From Nitrosomonas sp. (GTDB lineage: Bacteria > Pseudomonadota > Gammaproteobacteria > Burkholderiales > Nitrosomonadaceae), in contig JADJES010000002.1 in assembly GCA_016708955.1 (NCBI GenBank), positions 420,819 to 484,818 on the forward strand: DNA of 64,000 nucleotides. Direction: 5' to 3'. Shown in pieces: positions 1-8,987 of the stretch (the first letter of the stretch is position 1; every line of letters begins with the position of its first letter). A program made the position numbers and the translations under genes. The notes below the pieces were generated by a model that was not told the origin of the DNA, made no database searches, and saw only the letters and a list, made by a program, of their open reading frames with translations.

Positions 1-231
1 GCGGAGGAGATGAACGTTAGTTTTCATACGGTAAAAAATTGGATGAAAAGGAAAGTGGTGGATAAGCTTGGTGTAACGTCGACAAAAGGAAAGCGGCCCC
101 AGGACTGGACTTCTGATGAGCAACTGGTGGCATTGCATGAAACCCATGGCTTGTCTGGAGATGCCTTGTATACGTGGTGTCGTGAGAAAGGTATATTTGT
201 ACATCATTTGACAAGCTGGAGGCCCGACTAA
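1..231 (+). pseudogene. IS3-family OrfA-like transposase fragment
   Basis: The reading frame is already open at base 1, so the 5' end lies outside the window. The first visible Met is at base 10, but it is probably internal. The visible part holds a short helix-turn-helix-like stretch (SFHTVKNWMKRK) followed by a KRPQDWTSDEQ...ETHGLSGDALYTWCREKG block. That block resembles the C-terminal half of OrfA proteins of IS3-type elements. The frame stops right after the conserved LTSWR, earlier than usual, and no OrfB follows. I read this as the end of a decayed IS. A small stand-alone DNA-binding protein is possible but less likely. Confidence 0.5.
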
Positions 232-583
232 ATGTCGGTTATTTAACAATCCAGAGTGGAAACTTTTTAACGCTGTTTCACACGGAACCCTCTTAAATTC
301 GATCTATTATTGTCTTGACTGCGGGGCCCACTTTACTTTAGGGTTACGTTGCACATAGCGGCGGAATGTATGAAAGGGTAAATGCTGGATGAGTTGTGCG
401 AATACCAATTTGCCTGAGTGCATGATGAGAAACTACGCAGAGGAATCCTGGGTTTCGCAAAGAATTTGCATTCGATTCGCCGGTACATCGCAACATACTA
501 TTTCTATTCCGATTCGATCGGTATATAACTCTCTTGGTTGAATTGACGGACACTACTTATATACATTCATTAAAGGCCAATCA
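232..583. other. Non-coding stretch upstream of ftsH
   Basis: No credible gene on either strand. An AAAGG ribosome-binding site (about 572-576) precedes the ftsH ATG. I could not identify a convincing -35/-10 pair. Part of it may be decayed IS sequence continuing from the OrfA fragment. Confidence 0.4.
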
Positions 584-2422
584 ATGGATAAGAAATCACA
601 AATTAACTTCTGGTTCGTTATCGTAGCATTACTGGGGCTGCTGTTGATACAGAATCTGTATTCGCAATACACGCAAGTAGAACCCATTCCATACAGCCGT
701 TTCCAGCATTTGCTGGAGCAGGGGAGTGTGGCTGAGATTGCGATTACCGAGCATCAGATCTTTGGGACGCTGAAAGAAAAAAACGCAGACGGAATTAAGG
801 ATTTTGTTACCACACGGGTGGAACCGGATCTAGCCGAAGTGCTGGACAAGCACAATGTGGTTTATTCCGGCGTGGTGCAGAGCACTTGGGTGCGCGATTT
901 ACTTTCCTGGATTGTGCCGACAGCAATTTTTGTCGGTATCTGGCTGTTTGTCATACGCCGGATGGGCAGTAGTATGGGCAGCGGATTGATGTCGATCGGT
1001 AAAAGTCATGCAAAAGTGTTTGTGGAGAAGGAAACCAAGGTGACCTTTGATGATGTGGCGGGCGTAGATGAAGCGAAAGAAGAATTGGTGGAAATTATCA
1101 ATTTCCTTAAAAACCCAGTGGATTATGGCCGTTTGGGCGGGCGCGCGCCGAAGGGTATTTTGCTGGTGGGTCCGCCGGGTACCGGAAAAACATTATTGGC
1201 GCGCGCTGTGGCAGGCGAAGCCGGTGTGCCGTTTTTCTCTATTTCCGGTTCTGAATTTGTTGAAATGTTTGTCGGTGTAGGTGCAGCCAGAGTGCGTGAT
1301 CTGTTCGAACAAGCGCGGCAAATGGCGCCAGCGATTATTTTTATTGATGAGCTGGATGCGCTGGGCCGCGCACGGGGCGCTTATGGACTGGGTGGCGGAC
1401 ATGACGAGAAAGAACAAACGCTGAACCAACTGCTGGCAGAACTCGATGGTTTTGATTCCAGCAGCGGTATTGTGCTGCTGGCGGCAACCAATCGCCCGGA
1501 AATTCTTGATCCCGCGTTATTGCGTGCCGGCCGGTTTGATCGTCAAGTGCTGGTGGATCGCCCCGATAAGATTGGGCGTGAACAAATTCTGGCCGTGCAT
1601 GCGAAAAAAGTGAAGTTGAATATGGATGTCAAAATTGAACAGATTGCCGCCTTGACACCCGGTTTTACCGGAGCCGATTTGGCGAATCTCATCAATGAAG
1701 CCACTTTGCTCGCCACACGGCGTGCAGCCGCATCGGTGACGATGGACGATTTCAATAACGCCATTGAGCGTATCGTGGCAGGTCTGGAGAAACGTAACCG
1801 TCTATTGAATCCTGAAGAACGTCGCGTGGTGGCGTTTCATGAGTTGGGACATACAATGGTTGCGCTGGCATTGCCCGGGACCGACGAAATTCACAAGGTA
1901 TCCATCATTCCGCGTGGTATCGGTGCATTGGGTTACACCATACAGCGCCCTACCGAAGACCGTTTTTTGATGACGCGCGTGGAACTGCTCAATAAAATGG
2001 CGGTATTGCTGGGCGGACGAGCGGCAGAACAAGTGGTGTTTCATGAGGTATCTACCGGCGCGGCAGATGATCTGGTGCGCGCCACAGACATCGCCCGCGC
2101 CATGGTGTTGCGTTACGGTATGAGCGAGGCGTTGGGCAATGTGGCTTATGAGCGGGAACAATCTGCTTTTCTGCAACCCAATATACCGATACCGCAGAAT
2201 CGCAATTACAGCGAAGAAACTGCCAACAAGATCGATATTGCGGTGCGTGTGCTGGTTGATCAGGCACTGGAACGTGCAATCAATATACTTCAAGCCAATC
2301 GCGCTTTGCTTGATCAGACTGCTGAAGCGTTATTAAAAACGGAAACGCTCAATCAACCCGAAATTATTAAGCTCAAGCAAGCAATTATTTCTCAGGGGGG
2401 GGGGGGGGGGACAATGCCTTGA
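584..2422 (+). CDS. ftsH: ATP-dependent zinc metalloprotease FtsH
   Basis: Membrane-anchored AAA+ protease that extracts and degrades membrane and short-lived cytosolic proteins. The order is an N-terminal transmembrane helix (about residues 8-27), a periplasmic FtsH_ext domain, a second helix (about 108-125), then the AAA+ module with Walker A GPPGTGKT (196-203), Walker B FIDELDA (253-259) and the SRH ATNRP...GRFDRQ. The zinc site HELGH (419-423) and the downstream TGAADDL segment complete the peptidase. Length (612 aa) is normal. The C-terminus is odd: the last residues are encoded by a run of 16 G followed by TMP and a stop, so a one-base slip would replace the tail. The gene is not beside rlmE/folP, the usual ftsH setting, so this may be a second paralogue. 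It converges on gshB with a 5-bp gap. Confidence 0.95.
   Translation: MDKKSQINFWFVIVALLGLLLIQNLYSQYTQVEPIPYSRFQHLLEQGSVAEIAITEHQIFGTLKEKNADGIKDFVTTRVEPDLAEVLDKHNVVYSGVVQSTWVRDLLSWIVPTAIFVGIWLFVIRRMGSSMGSGLMSIGKSHAKVFVEKETKVTFDDVAGVDEAKEELVEIINFLKNPVDYGRLGGRAPKGILLVGPPGTGKTLLARAVAGEAGVPFFSISGSEFVEMFVGVGAARVRDLFEQARQMAPAIIFIDELDALGRARGAYGLGGGHDEKEQTLNQLLAELDGFDSSSGIVLLAATNRPEILDPALLRAGRFDRQVLVDRPDKIGREQILAVHAKKVKLNMDVKIEQIAALTPGFTGADLANLINEATLLATRRAAASVTMDDFNNAIERIVAGLEKRNRLLNPEERRVVAFHELGHTMVALALPGTDEIHKVSIIPRGIGALGYTIQRPTEDRFLMTRVELLNKMAVLLGGRAAEQVVFHEVSTGAADDLVRATDIARAMVLRYGMSEALGNVAYEREQSAFLQPNIPIPQNRNYSEETANKIDIAVRVLVDQALERAINILQANRALLDQTAEALLKTETLNQPEIIKLKQAIISQGGGGGTMP
2395..2410. repeat. 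Poly-G tract (16 G) inside the ftsH 3' end
   Basis: Sixteen consecutive G bases encode the last base of a Gln codon and five glycines, three codons before the ftsH stop. Tracts this long are prone to slipped-strand mispairing. One extra or one missing base would extend the protein past its present stop into the gshB antisense region. Confidence 0.85.
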
Positions 2423-2427
2423 TTGCT

Positions 2428-3390
2428 TTACTGCACGGGGGGGTATTTGATACTGTTCTCTATGGCATCCAACATCATTCCGGCCACATTAAATCCGGTT
2501 AGTTTTGTTATTTCTTGCATACCTGTCGGGCTGGTGACATTAATTTCTGTTAAATAATCGCCAATGACATCCAGACCTACTAGCATTAAACCTGATTTAA
2601 CTAACTCAGGTCCGAGAAATTCTACGATTTCCTGATCGCGCGCTGATAATGGTTGTGTTCTTCCTGTTCCGCCAGCAGCCAGATTGCCACGTGTTTCACC
2701 GGGTTTCGGAATGCGCGCCAGCGCATAGGGCACGGCTTTACCCGCAATGAGTAATATGCGTTTGTCTCCCTGGGCAATTTCAGGAATATAACGTTGCGCC
2801 ATGATTGTTCGTGTTCCATAGTGGGTCAGCGTTTCGAGAATCACATTGATATTGTGGTCTGCACTATGCACACGAAATACACTGGCACCGCCCATGCCAT
2901 CGAGTGGCTTTAAAATAATATCTTGATGGCTGCCGAGAAATTCTCTGATTAAATGAGGCTGGCTAGTTACCAGGGTAGGTGCGATGAATTGTGGGAATTT
3001 GGCAATCGCCAGCTTTTCATTGTGATCACGAATGCCGCGGGGACTGTTAATTACCAATGCACCTTGGGATTCAGCCAATTCCAGTAGATATGTGCTGTAA
3101 ACATATTCCAGATCAAACGGCGGATCTTTGCGCATCACTATGGCATCAAATTCATAGAGCGGCGTTGCGGAAATACCACTGGTTCTAAACCAATCTCTAT
3201 CCTGAAGATCATCTGTCAAAGTCAGTGTGCGAGAGAAGCCTGTAACAATATTCTGGTTCAGTACAATATCATGCTGATAAAGCACATGAATCGTATGGTT
3301 TCTGGCAACCGCTTCACAGATCATTGCAAAACTCGAATCTTTGCTGGTTTTTATGGAATCCAGCTGATCAATGATAAAGGCGAGTTTCAT
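2428..3390 (-). CDS. gshB: Glutathione synthase
   Basis: Joins gamma-glutamylcysteine and glycine with ATP to make glutathione in the cytosol. The protein has the proteobacterial GshB layout: an N-terminal domain with the conserved MRKDPPFD (86-93), then an ATP-grasp fold with KPLDGMGG (161-168), the RYIPEI...GDKRILL segment, the RGNLAAGGTG glycine-rich loop and a C-terminal LTEINVTSPTG metal/ATP site. The 320-residue length is normal. It starts 7 bp after the gshA stop, so the two form an operon transcribed gshA then gshB. It ends tail to tail with ftsH. A G7/C7 run lies in its last codons (KYPPVQ). Confidence 0.95.
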   Translation of the reverse strand: MKLAFIIDQLDSIKTSKDSSFAMICEAVARNHTIHVLYQHDIVLNQNIVTGFSRTLTLTDDLQDRDWFRTSGISATPLYEFDAIVMRKDPPFDLEYVYSTYLLELAESQGALVINSPRGIRDHNEKLAIAKFPQFIAPTLVTSQPHLIREFLGSHQDIILKPLDGMGGASVFRVHSADHNINVILETLTHYGTRTIMAQRYIPEIAQGDKRILLIAGKAVPYALARIPKPGETRGNLAAGGTGRTQPLSARDQEIVEFLGPELVKSGLMLVGLDVIGDYLTEINVTSPTGMQEITKLTGFNVAGMMLDAIENSIKYPPVQ

Positions 3391-3397
3391 ATTGCCT

Positions 3398-4696
3398 TTA
3401 AGCAGGAAGCGCTGCGGTCATTTCAGAGTGATCTTGCTCCAATTCTAACGCGGCGGCTAGCAAGGCCAGACGCGCAACAACGCCATATGCATAGAAGCGA
3501 TTAGGAATAGAATTGGGTTGCGCTGCGCTTTTAGGCACCAGGCAAGTGGTTTCAAATGCCAGAGGAACAAAATACATGCCGGGAGCATTCAGGTTTTCAT
3601 CGACACCCCGCCCGGTATGTACCCGGTAAAATCCGCCGACGACATAGCGATCAATCATGTAAATGACCGGTTCTGCAACAGCTTCATTAATGCTCTCAAA
3701 TGTGTAAACACCTTCCTGAACCAGGACATTTGAAACCAGTAATCCTTCTTTAACCACAGCCATTTTGTTGCGTTGCTTGCGATTCAGCTTATAGATGTCG
3801 GATCCATCTTTAACTGTCATTATCCCCATACCATAAGTACCGGAGTCGGCTTTGACGATGACGAAGGGATCTTCTTTGACATCATACTGTTGATATTTTC
3901 TCTTGATAATCGAGAGAATTCGATCGACGGCGCTCGCTACGCAATCCTCTCCTTGTTTCTCGCGAAAATTAATTTCACCGCACGATGTAAAACGGGGGTT
4001 GATCAACCAAGGGTCGATGCCGATCAAATCAGCAAATTCTTGCGCGACTCGATCATAGGCGGCAAAGTGATTGGATTTTCGTCGTGTTGCCCAGCCTGCG
4101 TGTAAAGGTGGAATAACAATTTGATTCAGATTTTCCAGTATTTCCGGAACACCTGTTGACAGGTCATTGTTAAGAAGTACAGCACAAGGCTCAAAGTTGC
4201 TAACACCTAATTGATTGTTTTTGCGTATGATGGGCTCAAGGGTAATGGTTTGTCCGTCTGGAAGATCAATTTGTGTTGCGGCTGTAACTTCGGGTAATAA
4301 AGTACCAATGCGTACATTTAATCCGGCATGCTGCATAATGCTTTGCAATGTTGCGATATTTTGCAAGTAGAAAGTATTGCGCGTGTGATTTTCTGGTATC
4401 AAAAGTATGCTATGTGCATCCGGACATATTTTTTCGATGGCACTCATCATCGCTTGTACGCAGAGTGGAATGAATTCCGGGTTAAGGTTATTAAAACCGC
4501 CCGGAAACAAATTCGTATCAACCGGTGCCAACTTAAAACCACTGTTGCGTAAGTCGACAGAACAATAAAAAGGAACCGTGTGCTCACGCCATTTGTTTCT
4601 TAACCAATGTTCAATGGTTGGCATTGCATTAATGATACGATTCTCAAGATCAAGGATAGGGCCGCGCAGGGCAGTAGACAGATGTGGTATTGGCAT
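3398..4696 (-). CDS. gshA: Glutamate-cysteine ligase (ATP-grasp-like proteobacterial type)
   Basis: First and rate-limiting step of glutathione synthesis, forming gamma-glutamylcysteine. At 432 residues it belongs to the type found in Nitrosomonas-like betaproteobacteria and relatives rather than the E. coli GshA family. Recognisable segments are PFYCSVDLRNSGFKLAPVD near the N-terminus, NLFPGGFNN, INPRFTSCGEINFREK in the middle, and the VKADSGTYGMGIM nucleotide-binding stretch. It is the promoter-proximal gene of gshA-gshB. Its upstream side faces the divergent Kef-type gene across a 250-bp spacer holding a 120-bp inverted-repeat element. Because Kef systems respond to glutathione and its adducts, this pairing is likely functional. 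Confidence 0.92.
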   Translation of the reverse strand: MPIPHLSTALRGPILDLENRIINAMPTIEHWLRNKWREHTVPFYCSVDLRNSGFKLAPVDTNLFPGGFNNLNPEFIPLCVQAMMSAIEKICPDAHSILLIPENHTRNTFYLQNIATLQSIMQHAGLNVRIGTLLPEVTAATQIDLPDGQTITLEPIIRKNNQLGVSNFEPCAVLLNNDLSTGVPEILENLNQIVIPPLHAGWATRRKSNHFAAYDRVAQEFADLIGIDPWLINPRFTSCGEINFREKQGEDCVASAVDRILSIIKRKYQQYDVKEDPFVIVKADSGTYGMGIMTVKDGSDIYKLNRKQRNKMAVVKEGLLVSNVLVQEGVYTFESINEAVAEPVIYMIDRYVVGGFYRVHTGRGVDENLNAPGMYFVPLAFETTCLVPKSAAQPNSIPNRFYAYGVVARLALLAAALELEQDHSEMTAALPA

Positions 4697-4739
4697 TTCT
4701 ATATGAAGTATTAATCCAATGCCATTATAGCATTATGTA

Positions 4740-4861
4740 TTGACCCGGATATTGCATGAGGGGGGGGGGGGGGGGGGGTGGAGTTATCAAACCTGCTGAG
4801 AAACCTTGTGGAATCAAGAGACAAGTGAGAGCGTGTGCAATTCATGCAATATCCGGGTTAA
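4740..4861. repeat. MITE-like element with 20-bp inverted ends, containing a poly-G tract
   Basis: The left end TTGACCCGGATATTGCATGA is matched, inverted, by TCATGCAATATCCGGGTTAA at 4842-4861, with one mismatch. The 122-bp unit has no coding capacity and sits between the divergent gshA and kef genes. I see no clear target-site duplication. Short non-coding units with IS-like ends are usually mobilised by a transposase elsewhere in the genome. Confidence 0.65.
4760..4778. repeat. Poly-G tract (19 G)
   Basis: Nineteen consecutive G bases start exactly where the left inverted end of the surrounding 122-bp element finishes. It lies between the gshA start and the kef start, where length changes could alter promoter spacing. 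Confidence 0.85.
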
Positions 4862-4943
4862 CAGCCTGTTAAGTAGATTGTGGCGAGCCCAATCATGAAG
4901 TATCTTATGGCTTCTCTATATCCAAAATAGGTTATTACGATTT

Positions 4944-6935
4944 ATGCTTAACCCTCTGCAGCCTGTTCTTATCTTGTTGGCCATCGCAGTCCTGGCCGTG
5001 GTGGTTTTTCGTATGCTGCGTTTGCCGCCCATGTTGGGTTATTTGTTGGCGGGTGTCATTATTGGGCCGCATGCTTTGGGTTGGATCCCTGAAACCGATG
5101 AAACCCGTCATTTGGCAGAATTTGGGGTGGTATTCCTGATGTTCAGCATTGGTCTTGAATTCAGTCTGCCTAAATTGCGGACCATGAAGCGTATTGTGTT
5201 TGGTTTTGGCACAGCGCAGGTAATAGTCAGCATTGTATTGGTGATGGCGATTGTATGGATGCTTGGATTGGATTGGCGTATTGGGCTTGTATTAGGGGGG
5301 GCTTTGGCAATGTCTTCTACCGCCATTGTGATCAAAATGCTGGCAGAGCGGGCAGAACTTAATTCTGTACATGGCAGGCAGGTGATCGGCATATTACTTT
5401 TTCAGGACCTGGCAGTTATCCCATTGCTGATTATTATTCCTGTGTTGGTAACCGAGGTTGATAGCGATACGAATGATTTTAGTTTGATGCTTGCTATTGC
5501 TTTATTCAAGATAATCACTGTATTGACATTTATCCTGTTTTTAGGACATAAGCTAATGCGCCCATAGTTTCATTTGGTCGCCCGTCAGAAGTCGTCGGAG
5601 CTGTTTGTTCTCAATGTGCTGTTGATTACCCTGGGTCTTGCATGGCTGACCGAATTGGCTGGACTGTCGTTGGCTTTAGGGGCATTTCTTGCGGGTATGC
5701 TCATTTCTGAAACGGAATATCGTTATCAGGTCGAAGACGACATTAAGCCTTTCCGGGATATTTTATTGGGTTTGTTTTTTATCACGATTGGCATGTTATT
5801 AGACATGCAAGTAGTGATAGAAAGCTTCCTTTGGGTGTTTGTGATTCTGGCGGCGCTCATCCTATTGAAAATGGTAGTGATTGCCGGATTGTCACGATGG
5901 TATGGAACAGATTCCGGTGTGGCGGTTAGAGCAGGAATGAATTTGGCGCACGCTGGGGAATTTGGATTTGTTTTGCTGGCACAAGCGGGTGTAATGGGAT
6001 TGATCGAAAGCTCAGTGCTTCAACCCGTCCTAGCGGCCATGGTTTTATCGATGTTTGTCGCGCCTTTCCTGATCGAATATAGCGAACCGGTGGTTCAGCG
6101 TTTTTACGGATCAGAATGGATGTATCGAGCCATGCAGATAACCTCCATTGCCGCGCAGACTATGGTGGCGCAAAACCATGTCATCATATGCGGGTACGGA
6201 CGAAGTGGGCAGAGTATGTCGCGTATATTGGAGCAGGAATCTATACCTTTTATCGCTTTGGATCTCGATCCGCAGCGCATACATGAGGCGGCCAGCGCGG
6301 GAGAGTCAGTTGTTTATGGCGATGCAGCGCGACGCGAAGTATTAATTGCCGCCGGTTTGATGCGTGCAAAAGTTTTGGTTATCAGTTATGCCGATACCGT
6401 TTCCGCTTTAAAAATTCTAAGACATGTTCAGGAATTACGGCCAGAATTGTCTGTTGTCGTCCGGACGCGTGATGATTCGGATATTGACTTGCTGAAAGAA
6501 GCTGGTGCGACAGAAGTGGTTGCAGAGATTATGGAAGGAAGTTTGATGTTGGCCTCGCATGCCATGATGTTTGTAGACATATCAACAGGTCGTATTTTAC
6601 GGCGCATACGAGAAATTCGTGAGCAGCGGTATAGCTTATTGCGCGGCTTCTATTACGGCGCAACTGATGAAGTTGAAGGCGGTAGCGAGAGTTTACTTCC
6701 ACGCTTATTGACGATTACCATTATTCCGGGCGCCGCTGCGATCAATCAGACTTTGGGAAGCATCAATTTGGCTAGCTTGGCTGTTGAAGTCACTGCTGTG
6801 AGAAGGCGAAATATCCGCGGGTTAATGCCTACTGACGAGACACGACTAGAGTTGGGTGATGTTATCGTACTGAGAGGCACGCAGGATAATTTGGCTGCTG
6901 CAGAAATTAGATTGCTGCAAGGTGAAATAGAATAA
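4944..6935 (+). pseudogene. Kef-type K+/H+ antiporter (CPA2) with RCK domains, interrupted by an in-frame TAG
   Basis: The whole frame encodes 663 residues: about a dozen hydrophobic segments of the CPA2 Na+/H+-exchanger fold (LPPMLGYLLAGVIIGPHALG near the N-terminus, LALGAFLAGMLISETEYRYQVE later), then a TrkA-N domain (VIICGYGRSGQSMSRILE) and a TrkA-C domain at the end. Codon 208 (5565-5567) is TAG. The frame continues without a break as FHLVARQKSSELFVLN, where relatives have a Trp before this segment, so the lesion looks like TGG to TAG. Translation could only restart at a TTG (5574), giving a useless half-transporter. The gene is either recently inactivated, read through, or a base-calling error. 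Its neighbours gshA-gshB support a glutathione-gated role. Confidence 0.85.
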
Positions 6936-7161
6936 TTATTCGTTCATACAATAATAAAATCCCTGCTCGTATTGTGACTTAATCAAAAAGATTTCAGTAG
7001 TTTACACCATGAAAAATGGACAGTACACCGAAGAAAGTGTATAGTTTCCAAGCTGCCCTTTGCTCTTTAGATTTAGAAAAAGGGGGGGTATTGGGGCAAT
7101 TTGAGGTTGCACCAATAAATTAAGTATGGCGCATAAAAAAAGCGCAAAATTCATCATTTAT
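6936..7161. promoter_or_regulatory. nirK upstream region
   Basis: A 226-bp non-coding stretch with a G7 run (about 7082-7088). A weak promoter-like pair, TTGAGG about 18 bases ahead of TATGGC, sits near 7102-7132. I looked for an NsrR- or Fnr-type palindrome and found none that I would defend. Confidence 0.3.
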
Positions 7162-7169
7162 GGAGGGAG
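7162..7169 (+). promoter_or_regulatory. Ribosome-binding site that fixes the nirK start
   Basis: GGAGGGAG lies 2-3 bases before the ATG at 7172. An upstream in-frame ATG at 7160 overlaps this site and would translate the Shine-Dalgarno itself, so 7172 is the real start. Confidence 0.8.
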
Positions 7170-7171
7170 AT

Positions 7172-8269
7172 ATGATTAAAGCTGTTCAGGCAGTATTAGG
7201 GTTAGGATTGCTTTGTTTGGCTGCTACACAAGTTGCAGTCGCGCAGGACATTTCTAAATTACCGCGTGTTAAACAAGAATTAGTGGCTCCGCCAAATGTG
7301 CCTGTGCACGATCAGGTTAGCAAAGGGCCTAAGATTGTTGAAGTACGCATGGAGACCACAGAAAAATTGATGGAAGTCGCTCCCGGTGCAAAAGTATGGG
7401 GCTTGACTTTCAATGGCAGTATTCCTGGTCCGCTTATCGTAGTGAATGAAGGCGACTATGTTGAATTAACATTAGTTAACCCAAAAACCAGCACGTTGGC
7501 ACATAACGTGGATTTCCACGCAGCAACGGGTGCGTTGGGCGGTGCCGGTTTAACCCTGGTACAACCTGGTGAAGAAGTTGTATTACGTTGGAAAGCAATT
7601 AAACCAGGCGTATTTGTATACCACTGTGCACCAGGTGGAACCATGATTCCATTCCACGTTATTTCTGGTATGAGTGGTGCGATTATGGTATTGCCAAAAG
7701 GCGGCTTAAAAGACGCAAAAGGCAAGCCATACACCTATGATCGTGCATATTATATCGGCGAACAAGATTTTTATTTGCCAAAAGACGACAAAGGCAATTT
7801 CAAAACCTACGGTTCACCAGCTGAAGGCATGGCAGACATGTTGGAAACGGCTAAAGGACTCATCCCAACACACGTAGTATTCAACGGTTCTGTTGGCGCG
7901 ATTACTGGCGATAATGCACTGAAAGCAAAAGTAGGCGAGAAAGTTCTGTTTATTCACTCACAAGCTAACCGTCCTTCTTATCCGCACTTGATTGGTGGCC
8001 ATGCTGACCTGTACTGGGTTGGTGGTTCATTCAGCGACGTTCCTTTGACCAGCCAAGAAACCTGGTTTGTTCCAGCCGGTGCCGCAGTTGCTGCAGCGTA
8101 TGAGTTCAAACAACCAGGGCTCTATGTATACCTCAGTCATAACCTGATTGAAGCTGTATTACTGGGTGCTGCTGCTCATATGAATGTTGAAGGTAAATGG
8201 GATGATGATCTCATGACCCAAGTTAAAGCGCCAAAGAGCTTTGATGCAAAAGCTGCAATGGATCACTAA
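7172..8269 (+). CDS. nirK: Copper-containing nitrite reductase, class I
   Basis: Reduces nitrite to nitric oxide in the periplasm. An N-terminal signal peptide ends near VAVAQ (about residue 25). Two cupredoxin domains follow. Counting from this start, the type 1 copper ligands are H111, C152, H162 and M167 (HCAPGG...IPFHVISGM). The type 2 copper ligands are H116, H151 and H323 (YLSHNLIEA). The catalytic D114 and H272 (PHLIGGH) are present, so the enzyme should be active. The linking segment has no extra cytochrome or cupredoxin domain, and length (365 aa) fits class I trimeric enzymes. It is a single-gene unit here, without the ncgABC genes that precede nirK in N. europaea, and ends in a strong terminator. 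In ammonia oxidisers NirK acts in nitrite detoxification and NO/N2O production. Confidence 0.95.
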   Translation: MIKAVQAVLGLGLLCLAATQVAVAQDISKLPRVKQELVAPPNVPVHDQVSKGPKIVEVRMETTEKLMEVAPGAKVWGLTFNGSIPGPLIVVNEGDYVELTLVNPKTSTLAHNVDFHAATGALGGAGLTLVQPGEEVVLRWKAIKPGVFVYHCAPGGTMIPFHVISGMSGAIMVLPKGGLKDAKGKPYTYDRAYYIGEQDFYLPKDDKGNFKTYGSPAEGMADMLETAKGLIPTHVVFNGSVGAITGDNALKAKVGEKVLFIHSQANRPSYPHLIGGHADLYWVGGSFSDVPLTSQETWFVPAGAAVAAAYEFKQPGLYVYLSHNLIEAVLLGAAAHMNVEGKWDDDLMTQVKAPKSFDAKAAMDH

Positions 8270-8302
8270 GATTTGATTTAGTGTAACGTTGAAGTAGTAA
8301 CT

Positions 8303-8335
8303 AAAAAGCCTCAACCGATGGGTTGAGGCTTTTTT
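8303..8335 (+). terminator. Rho-independent terminator of nirK
   Basis: A 13-bp stem AAAAGCCTCAACC / GGTTGAGGCTTTT with a GATG loop, followed by a T run, 34 bp after the nirK stop. Confidence 0.92.
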
Positions 8336-8396
8336 ATTGATGCAATTATAAATACGCTTTTAATATTCTCCATTTATTGTTGATCAGCAAAACTTT

Positions 8397-8987
8397 ATGT
8401 CAATTAAATCGCATATTCGTACTATCCCGCATTATCCTCATCATGGAATCATGTTTCGTGATATTACGACTTTACTGAAAGATCCAATTGGGTTGTGCAC
8501 AACCATTCGGGAAATTTCAAATCGATATCTCAATATGGAGATTGACAAAGTTGTAGGGATTGAGTCGCGTGGCTTTATCATAGGCGCGCCTGTGGCATAC
8601 CAATTGCAGAAGGGCTTTGTGCCTATCCGTAAGCAGAATAAACTGCCGGCAGAAACGATAGGGAGAGATTACCAATTGGAATATGGTAGCGATCGTATCG
8701 AAATTCACGTAGATGCTATACAACCAGGAGATCGGATACTTCTCATCGATGATCTGATTGCAACGGGCGGAACTGCAGAAGCTGCCGTGGGCCTTATACA
8801 GGACATGGGTGGAGAAGTCGTTGAATGCTGTTTTGTAATTGATTTGCCGGATGTGGGCGGGCGGGCTCGTTTGGAGAATTTAGGGTGTAAGGTATTTTCG
8901 TTATGTGAGTTTGAAGGGGTAGGCTATAACATGCGGTTATGGCTGTTAAATCAACCCTGGCGAAGGGTTGACAATATTTTTTCGTGA
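8397..8987 (+). CDS. apt: Adenine phosphoribosyltransferase
   Basis: Purine salvage: adenine plus PRPP gives AMP. The type I phosphoribosyltransferase fold is clear: [16 protein letters not shown] at the N-terminus, [27 protein letters not shown] (flexible loop), and the PRPP-binding [16 protein letters not shown]. Apt usually ends soon after the CEFEG motif. Here the frame runs about 20 residues further (to DNIFS), and this extension overlaps the 3' end of the convergent mpl gene by 37 bp. That tail is probably non-essential. Confidence 0.93.
   Translation: MSIKSHIRTIPHYPHHGIMFRDITTLLKDPIGLCTTIREISNRYLNMEIDKVVGIESRGFIIGAPVAYQLQKGFVPIRKQNKLPAETIGRDYQLEYGSDRIEIHVDAIQPGDRILLIDDLIATGGTAEAAVGLIQDMGGEVVECCFVIDLPDVGGRARLENLGCKVFSLCEFEGVGYNMRLWLLNQPWRRVDNIFS

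Noticed and set aside
1802..2293. Long minus-strand open frame (163 codons) inside ftsH
   Set aside because: Lies wholly antisense to conserved AAA+/protease codons; no family features.
2395..4778. G16 and G19 tracts dismissed as sequencer poly-G artefacts
   Set aside because: Not fully excluded, but they sit inside continuous sequence with intact frames on both sides, so I kept them as findings with read-level checks.
5565..5567. Recoding of TAG as pyrrolysine or selenocysteine-like readthrough
   Set aside because: TAG ends the FAD oxidoreductase gene normally, and no pyl genes or recoding hairpin are visible.
5568..6935. Second half of the Kef gene as an independent transporter starting at TTG 5574
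   Set aside because: It is in the same frame as the first half, lacks the first membrane segments and has no ribosome-binding site.
7160..7171. ATG at 7160 as the nirK start
   Set aside because: It overlaps the Shine-Dalgarno for the ATG at 7172, and the four extra residues do not fit a signal peptide.
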